From assembly GCF_017652985.1 (NCBI RefSeq), contig NZ_JAGGDJ010000025.1:1-64000 (forward strand): a DNA stretch of 64,000 nt, read 5' to 3'. The stretch comes from Paenibacillus artemisiicola. GTDB taxonomy: Bacteria; Bacillota; Bacilli; Paenibacillales; Paenibacillaceae. Positions 24,510 through 33,300 of this stretch are shown here, in pieces (positions within the stretch are counted from its first letter, which is position 1; every line of letters starts with the position of its first letter). The translations under genes were made by a program, and so were the position numbers. The notes under the pieces were generated by a model. That model saw only the letters and a list, made by a program, of their open reading frames with translations, did no database searches and was not told the DNA's origin.

Positions 24510-25322
24510 GTGCGGAATTCAATGAATCGAACGACAAGCATTACGTCGCTGCAAAACGAAAAAGTGAAAGCGATGGCCGCCCTGCTGGACAAGAAGCATC
24601 GGGACCGGAGCGGGCGTTTCCTGATCGAAGGCGTTCATCTCGTGCTGGAGGCGCTGCAGGAGGGAGCGGACGTGGAGACGATCGTCATCGACGCGCAGCG
24701 CGGCGTGCCCGCCGAGCTGCGGGCGCCGCTCGGACAGGCCGACTGCGAGCTGATCGAGGCGACGCCGGCGATCATGGCGAAGTGCACCGGCACGGATTCG
24801 CCGCCGCCCGTCTTCGGCGTCGTGGCCAAGCCCCGCGCCGACGCTTCGGCGCTCTACCGGCCGGATTCGCTCGTCGTCGTTCTTGACGGCGTGCGCGATC
24901 CCGGCAACGCGGGCACGATCATCCGCAGCGCGGACGCCGTCGGCGCGGACGCGGTCGTGCTCGGCCGCGGGAGCGTCGATCTGTATAATCCGAAGACGGT
25001 GCGCTCGACGATGGGCTCGCTGTTTCATCTGCCCGTGGTGGAAGGCGACTTGGCCGAGCTGCTGCCGGAAGCGAAGACGCGCGGCATTCATCTGGTCGGC
25101 ACAAGCCTGCAGGCGACCGCGACGTGCTATAGCTACGACTGGCGGGGGCCGACCTGGCTGCTGCTCGGCAGCGAATCGACCGGCTTGTCGGACGAGGCGC
25201 TCGCCATGGTGGACACGCGCATGATCATTCCGATGCACGGCCGGTCGGAGTCGCTCAACGTCGCGATGGCGTCGACGGTGCTGCTGTACGAAGCGCTGCG
25301 GCAGCGGCGGTATGCAACGTAA
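24510..25322 (+). CDS. TrmH/SpoU family rRNA 2'-O-methyltransferase
   Basis: 270 residues. An N-terminal substrate-binding domain (ITSLQNEKVKAMAALLDKKH, FLIEGVHLVLEAL) precedes a SPOUT domain with motif 1 LDGVRDPGNAGTIIRSADA (about 128), motif 2 LLLGSESTGLSDE (about 217) and motif 3 IPMHGRSESLNVAMAS (about 240). These enzymes 2'-O-methylate ribose in rRNA or tRNA using S-adenosylmethionine. Overall layout resembles B. subtilis YsgA. GTG 24510 was chosen from GAGGGG just upstream; ATG 24522 is an alternative. It lies 7 nt after ktrA and is probably co-transcribed. Confidence 0.9.
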   Translation: MRNSMNRTTSITSLQNEKVKAMAALLDKKHRDRSGRFLIEGVHLVLEALQEGADVETIVIDAQRGVPAELRAPLGQADCELIEATPAIMAKCTGTDSPPPVFGVVAKPRADASALYRPDSLVVVLDGVRDPGNAGTIIRSADAVGADAVVLGRGSVDLYNPKTVRSTMGSLFHLPVVEGDLAELLPEAKTRGIHLVGTSLQATATCYSYDWRGPTWLLLGSESTGLSDEALAMVDTRMIIPMHGRSESLNVAMASTVLLYEALRQRRYAT

Positions 25323-25343
25323 GGATGGGTGCGGGTTATAAAG

Positions 25344-25383
25344 AAAGGCGACCAACGATAACGTTATCGTTGGTCGCCTTTTT
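25344..25383. terminator. bidirectional terminator between the methyltransferase gene and tlp
   Basis: A nearly loopless perfect palindrome of about 38 bp (AAAGGCGACCAACGATAAC and its complement) with TTTTT on the plus side and A-rich/T-rich ends on the other. Confidence 0.85.
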
Positions 25384-25405
25384 GCCGTCCTGGAAAGGGA
25401 AGCGA

Positions 25406-25621
25406 TTATCGGCCCGCCTCGTCCTGCTTTTCCGCCTCGAAATCGCTCAGGCTTTCCTTGCGCCGCTCGTTCTTGGCTTCGATGATTCCCTTCTCGTCCG
25501 CGCTGATTTCGCCGGCGTGTTCATCCAGGTAGCTCTCCGCTTCGCGCATGTTCGCTTGCGTATGCTCGATATGCTGCTGCAGATGAACCTCGTTATCCGC
25601 GCGGTTATCCGGGTTTGCCAT
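25406..25621 (-). CDS. tlp: small acid-soluble spore protein Tlp
   Basis: 71 residues from ATG 25621 (RBS GGGAGGAGGAT). The N-terminus MANPDNRADN and the region EAKNERRKESL match Tlp, a thioredoxin-like minor spore protein of Bacillales. An upstream in-frame start would add 15 residues that are not part of the family. A sigma-G-like promoter lies about 40 nt upstream. Confidence 0.9.
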   Translation of the reverse strand: MANPDNRADNEVHLQQHIEHTQANMREAESYLDEHAGEISADEKGIIEAKNERRKESLSDFEAEKQDEAGR

Positions 25622-25660
25622 GCCGCATCCTCCTCCCGCCCCATTTTGCCGAACCTGCTC

Positions 25661-25691
25661 TATCATGTCCGGAAGCGGGCCGGGCTATTCC
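25661..25691 (-). promoter_or_regulatory. sigma-G-like promoter of tlp
   Basis: On the minus strand GGAATA (25691-25686) is followed, after 18 bp, by CATGATA (25667-25661). These match the forespore sigma-G consensus (TGAATA ... CATACTA) at 5/6 and 5/7 positions. The position, 40 nt before the tlp start, fits. Confidence 0.6.
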
Positions 25692-25752
25692 GCGAGAGCC
25701 GTGTCAGTGACACGCCGCCAAGGCCGCTCCGGAGCCCGGGGAATCGGTAGTT

Positions 25753-25780
25753 TTACCATAGATTTTGGAGGATTACCATA
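25753..25780. promoter_or_regulatory. direct repeats TTACCATA upstream of the glucanase promoter
   Basis: TTACCATA occurs at 25753-25760 and 25773-25780, exactly 20 bp apart (two helical turns), just upstream of the putative -35 region. The arrangement suits an activator dimer binding one face of the DNA. The regulator is unknown. Confidence 0.4.
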
Positions 25781-25794
25781 TGTAAGTGCTTTCA
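25781..25794. promoter_or_regulatory. CcpA cre site at the glucanase promoter
   Basis: TGTAAGTGCTTTCA matches the cre consensus TGWAARCGYTWNCW at 13 of 14 positions. It overlaps the -35 region of the promoter below, a position that normally gives carbon catabolite repression. Confidence 0.65.
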
Positions 25795-25803
25795 GGTTTT
25801 CTT

Positions 25804-25809
25804 TATAAT
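25804..25809 (+). promoter_or_regulatory. -10 element of the glucanase-anchor operon
   Basis: Perfect TATAAT, 162 nt before the ATG of the glucanase gene. The -35 (25781-25786) is poor, consistent with dependence on an activator. The resulting ~155-nt leader contains a stem CGCCCGT/ACGGGCG near 25872-25893. No known riboswitch could be identified in it. Confidence 0.55.
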
Positions 25810-25971
25810 GATGGAGGACATGCGCGGAAGCTGTCCGATTCAGTCGCGAAGGGGGAGGGTTCCGGTTAGGGCGCCCGTACGGCGAACGGGCGGAACTGGC
25901 ACCGTGTCAGACAGAGGGGAAAGACGCATGACGCAAGACAAGGACAACGATGGATGCAGGGAGGTAATGAA

Positions 25972-28900
25972 ATGAGAAACAAGCGCGGATGGAGCCGGAA
26001 TCGCCGGTCCATGGCGTTATTGCTCACGTTTTCCATGCTTATATCGGCTTTTGTCGGCTTCGGCTTTCCACGATCGGTTCGGGCTGCGGACAGCGACGCC
26101 GATCGGATCACGTCGGTCCTCTCGCCGGCGTATCGCTCGGACATCACGGAGGATACCGTCACGATCGAATTCTACAATAAGCTCGGCACGACCGCGAAGG
26201 TCTATTCGCAGAAACAGCCGGGCGACTTGAACAATACCGCCAACGGCACGAAGGAGCTGGTCGGCGAAGTCACGCTGGCGGACGGGCACGGAAGCGTGGA
26301 CTTCCCGGCGTCCGAGTACCCGTACGGCCCGATTTCGGTGCGCATTCAGGTATTCCGGAACGGCACCGAGCTCGACAATGCCTACCTGCAGCTGAACAAC
26401 AAGGCCGGCGTGCAGTGGCGGAACGGGCTTGACAACGCCCCGGCCAACCCGGTCACGAGCGGCATGGACGTCGTCTATACGGACGACTTCAAGACAATGC
26501 CGACGATCAACAAGTCCGGCATCGGCGCTACATACGCGTCGGCGAAGGTCGACGAAGCGCGCGGCGGCATGTTCGGCTGGGCGGCGTTCGAGGATTACGA
26601 CGGCGCGTACAACCCGTTCTCGATCGCCGACAACGAATTCATGCAGCTGACGACGACGTACCACCCGACGGGCTACGTCCGCAACGATTATTGGAAGCAG
26701 AAGGTCAGCACCGGCTACCTGTCTTCCATGAACCAGGCGGGCGGCGGCTTCCATACGGAGGGCGGCCGGAACCAATATTTCGAGGCGCGCATGTTCTTCG
26801 GGCCGAACCCGGGCATGTGGCCGGCGTTCTGGACGCTGACGGCCAACGGCTACGTCCAGAATCCGGACCTGGCGAACCAGCCGAGCGACGAGCTCGACAT
26901 CCTCGAAGGTTATATGGGGACGCCGCAGGGCTATCAGATCGCGTGGCATCCGTGGGGCTACGACAAGCCGGCGGCCGCGGACTACGACGCCAGCAAGCTC
27001 GGCGGCGGCTACAAGGTCGACCTCGATACCCCGGCTTTCAACAACATCAACCTGGCGATGGGCTTCCATACGCTCGGCGTGTACGTCACGAAAGACTGGA
27101 CGTACTACTACTGCGACAACATCGAAGTCACGCGTCACAAAACGCTGCCGTTCAGCTGGCAGTACGGCAATTATTTCATCCTGAACGCGGCGGTGTCCGA
27201 TCATTACGGCATCAACGGCAACGCGGCGGATCCGTTCGAGAACTTCGACGTGCCGGGCGGCTTCACGCGCTACGGCAACGAAAGCGACACGTACGTCGAC
27301 TGGGTCCGCGTGTACCAGGACGCGCCGGACGCGGTGCGATTCGAGAGCGATGCGTCCGTGAAGGCGCTCTCCGGCGACGTCGTGCGCGTCAACGTGACCC
27401 GCAACGACGCGGCGGCCGCGCTGTCGGGCGCGTACCATGTCGATGCGCCGGACGGCTGGAAAATCATGAGCGGCGACCGGTTCGTCGACATGAACGGCAC
27501 GTACAACGCCGCGTTCGCGGCGGGCTCGGCAAGCGACACGCTGACGTTCCTCGTGCCGGGCGACTACGCCGAGACGTCCAACATTACGATTACGCCGGTG
27601 GCGAGCGACGATACGTCCTACGCGCCGATCGTCGTCAGCGCGACGGCGACCGGGGCGGAAGGCGAACTGATCCGCATCGACGCGACGACGTACCCGTATC
27701 GCAATACGACCGGGGGCGATCAAGGATCGTGGGCTTCTTACGATCCGGGCACGAATCCCGAGACGTATTTCAATTTCATCGACGGCGGCTGGTGGCGGGA
27801 CGGCTGGAGCTGGATGTACGTGAACGAGAACGCGTCGACCGCCATGGAGTTCAAGTTCAACGGCACGACGATCGGGCTCGACATGACGAAGTGCAGCGAG
27901 TGCGGCGAAGGCGACATTTACTTGGACGGCCAGCTGCAGCAGCATATCGACACGAACGCCCCGGCCGATCAGACCGTCCGGATCTTCGAGAAGAGCGGGC
28001 TCGCGGACGGCGACCATACGCTCAAAATCACGGGCGCGAACAGCTCGGTCACGCGGTATTTGCGGATCGTCGGCTTCGAGTTCCGTCATTTCGAGGATCC
28101 GAACATGCCGAAGTTCTGGAGCGAGGATACGTTCTTCAAAGCAGGCGGAGGCAGCGAAATCGCCGTGAACATCAGCCGCAACGGCGCGGCGGGCACGCGC
28201 TTCGGCACGTATGAGCTGACGTTTCCGACGAGCGGTTGGCAGGTGAAGGCGGGCGACGAATGGCAGACGGCGACGAGCCAGTCGTTCTCGACCAACCACT
28301 ACACGGACACCCTTCAATTCAAGGTGCCGGCGAATTACTCGGGCAAGGACGGTAAAATCACGATTACGCCGACCATCAGCGACGGCACGTATCCGCCGAT
28401 CAAGGTGACCGTGCAGGCGCCGGATGCGCCGGAAGCACCGCCGATCACGGGCAGCGGCGAGATCCGCACCGTCGATTCGGCGACGTATCCGTACGTGACG
28501 TCCACGGGCGGGACGGACGGCGCGTGGACGTCGTTCGATCACAGCTCGCAGCCGAACGATTACTTCGCGTTCAACGGCAACTGGTGGAAAGACAGCTGGG
28601 CGTGGATGTACATCACGGCCGGCACGAACCAAGATCTGACGTTCGCCTTCGAAGGCGACGCCGTCGGGCTGTATGCCCGTTATATCGACGGCGGCAGCAC
28701 GTTCGACGTGTACATCGACGACGTCAAGCAAGGCTCGGTCGACACGAACGGCAGCAGCGGCAAGCGCCGCGTGTTCAGCAAGAGCGGCCTTCCGGCCGGG
28801 AATCATACGCTCAAGCTGGTCGTCACGAAGCCCGGCGGCTCCATCGTGCTGGAAGGCTTCGAGTACGATTACGCGAAGTCGAACGAAGCCCAGACGATCC

Positions 28901-31900
28901 GCGTCGATTCGTCGACGTACCCGTACGTCGGCAAGACGGACGGAACGGCCCCGGCACCGACCAGCGGTCCGTGGACGAACTTCGATCCATCGACCCAAGG
29001 GAAGGCGTATTTCACGACGACCGGCGGCTGGTGGAACGATTCCTGGGGCTGGATGTACGACAACGCCGGCAATAACGGCGACGTGACCGCGTTCACGTTC
29101 GACGGCACCGCCGTGTCGGTGTTCATGCGCACGTACAGCAAGGGCGGCTTGCTGGACGTCTATCTGGACGGCGCGTTCCAGTCGACGGTCGATTCCAGAA
29201 GCGACGCGGAGACGAACAACGCGAAGGTATTCGAGAAGACCGGCCTGCGCGGCGGCGAGCATAAGCTCGAGCTGAAGGTCAAGAGCGAGAGCGGGCGGGA
29301 AGCCGTCGTCATCTCCGGCTTCGAATACGTGCACGACCCGAGCGCGGCCGTTCCGGGCTTCGCGGCGCCGGCATCGGTCGACGTCGTGCAGGGCGAGAAC
29401 GCCAGCATTACGATTGCCCGCGACGAATTGGCGCAGGAGCTGGCCGGCACGTACGAAGTGACGTTCCCGGACGAGGGCTGGTCCGTCGTGTCCGGCGGCA
29501 GCTTCGCGGCGGGCAGCGCAAGCGACACGATCGTCGTCGGCGTCCCGGCTGACTACGCGCTGCCGAACGGCCAGATCAAGATCGCGCCGATCGCGGACGG
29601 CGTCAAGTACGCGGCGCAGACGGTCTCCGTCGTGGCGCCGAAAATCGCGCTGCCGAATCTGGTGACGCTGCTGTCGCCGGCGTACCGCGCCGACATCGAC
29701 GGCGAGACGACGCTGAACTTCAGCGCGAAGGGCGGCTACGTCAAGGCGGCGGCCTACATGCTGCATCAGCCGGACGCCCAGCACGCGGATGCCTCCGGGT
29801 ATATCGTCAAGCTCGGCGACGCGACGCTGGACGCCGACGGCAAGGGCTCGATCGCGTTCGATGCCGATCAATTCCCGCACGGCCCGGTCGCCGTGAAGGT
29901 GACTGCGACGAAGGCGGACGGCACGACGGCTATCGAAGACTACTTCCAGTTCTATAACACGGGCGGCGCCGATTGGAACATGGGCCTGGACAACGCGCCG
30001 ATGCCGGCGCAATTGAACGGCTTGGACATGGACGTGACGTTCCAGGACGATTACAAGACGATGCCGACGATCTCCAAGACGGGGAAGGACGGCGAGGGCA
30101 ACCGCACGACCTACGCCTCGCACAAGCCGGACTATAAGGATTACGGAAACGCTTTGTTCGCGGACCGCGGCGGCGCGTACGATCCGTTCCAGCAGGTCGA
30201 GGATTACCTGAAGATCAAGACGACGTATTACGAGGACCCGCTTCCGTCAAGCGTGGACGGTTACCAACGCCATTATACGACGGGCTTTCTCAGCTCCGTC
30301 GGCGACGACGGCGTCGGCTTCCGCACGAAAGGCTACGCGGACCAATATTTCGAAGCGCGCTTCTTCGTCGGCGCCAACCCGAATCAATGGCCGGCCTTCT
30401 GGACGCTGACCGGGGTGAACGACGAGGCGACCGACGAGCTCGACATCATCGAAGCGTACCCGCCGAACGTCTCGGGCTACTCGATCGCGACCCATCCGTG
30501 GGGCTATGACAACCTCGACGGCGGCGGCAAGGCCGTCAACACGGTCGATCTGATCGGCAGCGACGCCGGCAACATTTCGATGGGCTTCCATACGTACGGC
30601 GTGCTGATCCAAGAAGACTACACGACGTACTACTTCGACAACAAAGAGGTGTATAAGCAGAAGACGCTGCCGCTCTCGTGGCGCAAGGGAAGCTACTTCC
30701 TGATCAACAACGCCATGACCCAGAGCGACGCGTTCCCGCCGGGCTACGGCTTCGAGCGCTACGGCGACCAGTCCGACATGTACATCGACTGGGTGCGCGT
30801 ATACGAGCATCCGCAAAGCAGCTCGGACGTCGTTTTCGATACGGCAGCCTTCAGTCCGGTGAACGTCACGCCGGGTGAAGACCTGAGCGTGGACATCAAT
30901 CGCGTGACCGATGGCGCGAAAGCGCTGAGCGGCACCTATCAGGTCGACATGCCCGAAGGCTGGACGGTCGTCTCCGGCGGCACGTTCGCGGCGGGCGCGT
31001 CGAAAGACACGCTGGTGCTGCACGTGCCGGACAATTACGCGAAGTACATCTACGACCTGAACATCACGCCGGTCGGTGCGAACGGCACGCCCTACAAGAC
31101 GATGACCGTGCAAACGAAAAACACGGACGATTCGCTCGGCGTGGAGATTTATCCGGCGCAAAACGCGGATAAGACCGGCTGGGACGTCAAAGTCGCGCTG
31201 ACCAACAAGAACGATTCCGGCAGCATTGCCGGCGGCACCGTTCAAGTCGAGGAGCCGGCAGCCGTGGCGGGCAGCTACGGCTTCGGCGACATCGCCGGCG
31301 GCGCGACGCAATACGTGACGATTCCGGCTTCGATGCTGTCGCCCGACAGACGCACGCACTTCGCGTTTCGCGTCACGAACGCGGACGGCTACGACCGTAC
31401 CTTCGCGAAGGACCTCACCGACTTGACGGCGACGCGGGTCGATCCGGAGCACCCGATCGCCGTGAACGGCACGATCGATCCCAATCAGTGGGCCGGCTCG
31501 CAGGCCATTCATCTGGGCGAGGGGCAATCGACGTCGACCGACGGCAAACCGTACAGCGCAAGCGACCGGTCGGCCGACCAATACGTGAAGTGGGACGACG
31601 ATTATCTCTATCTGGCCGTTCAAGTGACCGACGACGTGCACAGCATGGCGTCCGACAACGTTTACGACTCGTGGGGCTCCGACAGCCTGCAGGTGTCGTT
31701 CGACCCGGAACGTCCGGGCCGCACGGCCTCGAGCGACAGCCACCCGCGCTTCATCGCGTCGCTGAACGCGGCGACGGGCGCGTCCGCGCTCGGCGTCGAG
31801 ACTTGGGGACCGGTCACGACCGGCAACCTGGATGACATTGAGTACAAATTCACCCGCGACGAAGCGCATCACCTGACGAACTACGTGATCGCGTTTCCAT

Positions 31901-33225
31901 GGAGCAGCCTGCTGACCGACGCCCGCAAGCCGGCGACGGCGGACTTGACCGATCTCGGCATCTCCGTGCTCGTCAACGACAACGACGGCGGCGGCCGCGA
32001 AGGCTGGCTGGCTTACATGGACGGCATCTCGAGCGGCAAGGATCCGCTGAAGTTCGGCGACTTGATCCTGTCGTCCGAGTCGTCGCTGCAGCCGCAAGAG
32101 CCCGCGGATTCGCCGCACGCGACGATCGCGGCTCCGGCTTCGGCGACCGCCGGCCAGCCGATCGATCTGCAGGTCGGCGTGGCGGGCGTGACCGACCGGT
32201 TCTCGATCGCGGATCTGACGATCCATTACGATCCGGCGAAGATCGCGTTCGAAACGACGGACAACGGCGACGGCAAGCTTAGCCTGGCCGAGAGCGCCAT
32301 CACCTCGCTGAAAGACCGTTTCGTCGTGCTCGGCACGGCGGTCAAACCGGAGCAGGGCCAGATTCGTATCCTGATGGCCGGCGAAGGCGCGGCTAACGGC
32401 GTCCAGACGGACGGCGACCTGCTCGTGCTGCACGGCACGGTCAAAGCGGACGCCGGGACGGGATCGACCGCGGTGTCCCTCGCGGACTTTACGGTCGGGG
32501 ACAACGGCGAGACCGTGACGGTCGATACGGCCGCCGCATCCGCCTCCATCGCCGTCGGCAACGTCGACAAAGGCGAACTGAGCACGGCGATCGCAAGCGC
32601 GCGGAACAAGCACGACAATGCCGTCGAAGGTTCGTCGCCGGGTCAATACCAGGCGGGAGCCAAAGCGGCGCTGCAAGCCGCGATCGATAGCGCGTCCGCC
32701 GTATTGAACGACGCGTCGGCGACCCAAACGGCGGTCAACGAAGCAGCCGCGGCGCTGGCTGCGGCGGTAGCGGATTTCGAAGGGAAAGTCGTCGTCGCCC
32801 ATGCCGACAAGACCGCGCTCAACGCGGCCATCGCGAGCGCGAAGAGCAAGCTTGACGCCGCGACGGAAGGCACGAAGCTCGGCAAGTACGCGGCCGGCTC
32901 GAAAGCCGCGCTGCAAACGGCGATCGCGACCGCGACGTCGGTCCGCGACAGTTCCTCGGTCAGCCAAGGCCAGGTCGATCAGGCCGTGACCGATCTGAAC
33001 GCCGCGGTGCAGACGTTCCAATCGAAGCTCATTACGCTCGTACCGGGCGAAACGGGCATTACGATCAAGGACCTGTCGCTCATCGTGAAGTACTTCGGCA
33101 AGAAGTCGACGGACGAGGGCTGGGCGGATATCGCCGCGGCCGACCTGTTCGACAACGGCGAAATCACGATTCAAACGCTGGCCGCCGTCGCCCGCATGAT
33201 TCTCGACGACTGGCTCGCGCAATAA
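25972..33225 (+). CDS. secreted multidomain beta-glucanase: two GH16 domains, CBM9-like, cohesin-like, FIVAR and dockerin-like modules
   Basis: About 2,417 residues from ATG 25972 (GGGAGG 7 nt upstream). A signal peptide ends near 38. The first N-domain/GH16 unit spans ~45-448, with catalytic motif ELDILE (Glu307, Asp309, Glu312). Ig-like modules lie at ~452-560, 706-820, 1126-1224 and 1620-1716. Three WWxDxWxWMY-type modules lie at ~566-702, 828-970 and 974-1122. The second N-domain/GH16 unit is ~1228-1611 with ELDIIE (Glu1489, Asp1491, Glu1494). A CBM9-like domain (~1822-2035), cohesin-like domain (~2046-2195), two FIVAR repeats (~2200-2345) and a dockerin-like end (~2355-2412, one good calcium loop DLFDNGEI) follow. 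GH16 enzymes of this type cut beta-1,3/1,4-glucans such as laminarin or lichenan. It is followed by a cohesin-SLH anchor gene. Confidence 0.9.
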   Translation: MRNKRGWSRNRRSMALLLTFSMLISAFVGFGFPRSVRAADSDADRITSVLSPAYRSDITEDTVTIEFYNKLGTTAKVYSQKQPGDLNNTANGTKELVGEVTLADGHGSVDFPASEYPYGPISVRIQVFRNGTELDNAYLQLNNKAGVQWRNGLDNAPANPVTSGMDVVYTDDFKTMPTINKSGIGATYASAKVDEARGGMFGWAAFEDYDGAYNPFSIADNEFMQLTTTYHPTGYVRNDYWKQKVSTGYLSSMNQAGGGFHTEGGRNQYFEARMFFGPNPGMWPAFWTLTANGYVQNPDLANQPSDELDILEGYMGTPQGYQIAWHPWGYDKPAAADYDASKLGGGYKVDLDTPAFNNINLAMGFHTLGVYVTKDWTYYYCDNIEVTRHKTLPFSWQYGNYFILNAAVSDHYGINGNAADPFENFDVPGGFTRYGNESDTYVDWVRVYQDAPDAVRFESDASVKALSGDVVRVNVTRNDAAAALSGAYHVDAPDGWKIMSGDRFVDMNGTYNAAFAAGSASDTLTFLVPGDYAETSNITITPVASDDTSYAPIVVSATATGAEGELIRIDATTYPYRNTTGGDQGSWASYDPGTNPETYFNFIDGGWWRDGWSWMYVNENASTAMEFKFNGTTIGLDMTKCSECGEGDIYLDGQLQQHIDTNAPADQTVRIFEKSGLADGDHTLKITGANSSVTRYLRIVGFEFRHFEDPNMPKFWSEDTFFKAGGGSEIAVNISRNGAAGTRFGTYELTFPTSGWQVKAGDEWQTATSQSFSTNHYTDTLQFKVPANYSGKDGKITITPTISDGTYPPIKVTVQAPDAPEAPPITGSGEIRTVDSATYPYVTSTGGTDGAWTSFDHSSQPNDYFAFNGNWWKDSWAWMYITAGTNQDLTFAFEGDAVGLYARYIDGGSTFDVYIDDVKQGSVDTNGSSGKRRVFSKSGLPAGNHTLKLVVTKPGGSIVLEGFEYDYAKSNEAQTIRVDSSTYPYVGKTDGTAPAPTSGPWTNFDPSTQGKAYFTTTGGWWNDSWGWMYDNAGNNGDVTAFTFDGTAVSVFMRTYSKGGLLDVYLDGAFQSTVDSRSDAETNNAKVFEKTGLRGGEHKLELKVKSESGREAVVISGFEYVHDPSAAVPGFAAPASVDVVQGENASITIARDELAQELAGTYEVTFPDEGWSVVSGGSFAAGSASDTIVVGVPADYALPNGQIKIAPIADGVKYAAQTVSVVAPKIALPNLVTLLSPAYRADIDGETTLNFSAKGGYVKAAAYMLHQPDAQHADASGYIVKLGDATLDADGKGSIAFDADQFPHGPVAVKVTATKADGTTAIEDYFQFYNTGGADWNMGLDNAPMPAQLNGLDMDVTFQDDYKTMPTISKTGKDGEGNRTTYASHKPDYKDYGNALFADRGGAYDPFQQVEDYLKIKTTYYEDPLPSSVDGYQRHYTTGFLSSVGDDGVGFRTKGYADQYFEARFFVGANPNQWPAFWTLTGVNDEATDELDIIEAYPPNVSGYSIATHPWGYDNLDGGGKAVNTVDLIGSDAGNISMGFHTYGVLIQEDYTTYYFDNKEVYKQKTLPLSWRKGSYFLINNAMTQSDAFPPGYGFERYGDQSDMYIDWVRVYEHPQSSSDVVFDTAAFSPVNVTPGEDLSVDINRVTDGAKALSGTYQVDMPEGWTVVSGGTFAAGASKDTLVLHVPDNYAKYIYDLNITPVGANGTPYKTMTVQTKNTDDSLGVEIYPAQNADKTGWDVKVALTNKNDSGSIAGGTVQVEEPAAVAGSYGFGDIAGGATQYVTIPASMLSPDRRTHFAFRVTNADGYDRTFAKDLTDLTATRVDPEHPIAVNGTIDPNQWAGSQAIHLGEGQSTSTDGKPYSASDRSADQYVKWDDDYLYLAVQVTDDVHSMASDNVYDSWGSDSLQVSFDPERPGRTASSDSHPRFIASLNAATGASALGVETWGPVTTGNLDDIEYKFTRDEAHHLTNYVIAFPWSSLLTDARKPATADLTDLGISVLVNDNDGGGREGWLAYMDGISSGKDPLKFGDLILSSESSLQPQEPADSPHATIAAPASATAGQPIDLQVGVAGVTDRFSIADLTIHYDPAKIAFETTDNGDGKLSLAESAITSLKDRFVVLGTAVKPEQGQIRILMAGEGAANGVQTDGDLLVLHGTVKADAGTGSTAVSLADFTVGDNGETVTVDTAAASASIAVGNVDKGELSTAIASARNKHDNAVEGSSPGQYQAGAKAALQAAIDSASAVLNDASATQTAVNEAAAALAAAVADFEGKVVVAHADKTALNAAIASAKSKLDAATEGTKLGKYAAGSKAALQTAIATATSVRDSSSVSQGQVDQAVTDLNAAVQTFQSKLITLVPGETGITIKDLSLIVKYFGKKSTDEGWADIAAADLFDNGEITIQTLAAVARMILDDWLAQ

Positions 33226-33240
33226 CGAAACGACCGACGA

Positions 33241-33275
33241 ACCGGAGGAAGGCTTTCGAGCCTTCCTTTCGGTCG
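33241..33275 (+). terminator. hairpin between glucanase and anchor genes
   Basis: GGAAGGCT-TTCG-AGCCTTCC is an 8-bp stem with a stable TTCG loop, extendable outward by imperfect pairing. It lacks a T run, so it may be an attenuator or an mRNA processing/stabilising element that sets the enzyme-to-anchor ratio. Confidence 0.5.
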
Positions 33276-33300
33276 ATTAAAGGAAGGGACGTGCCGCTCC

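Noticed and set aside
25767..25784. GGAGG followed by ATG-TAA, a start-stop mini-ORF before the glucanase promoter
   Set aside because: It lies upstream of the predicted transcription start, so it would not be in the mRNA; likely chance.
26017..30123. 1,368-codon minus-strand open frame opposite the glucanase
   Set aside because: Arg/Val/His-rich translation typical of an antisense shadow, no motif and no RBS; the plus strand holds clear GH16 domains.
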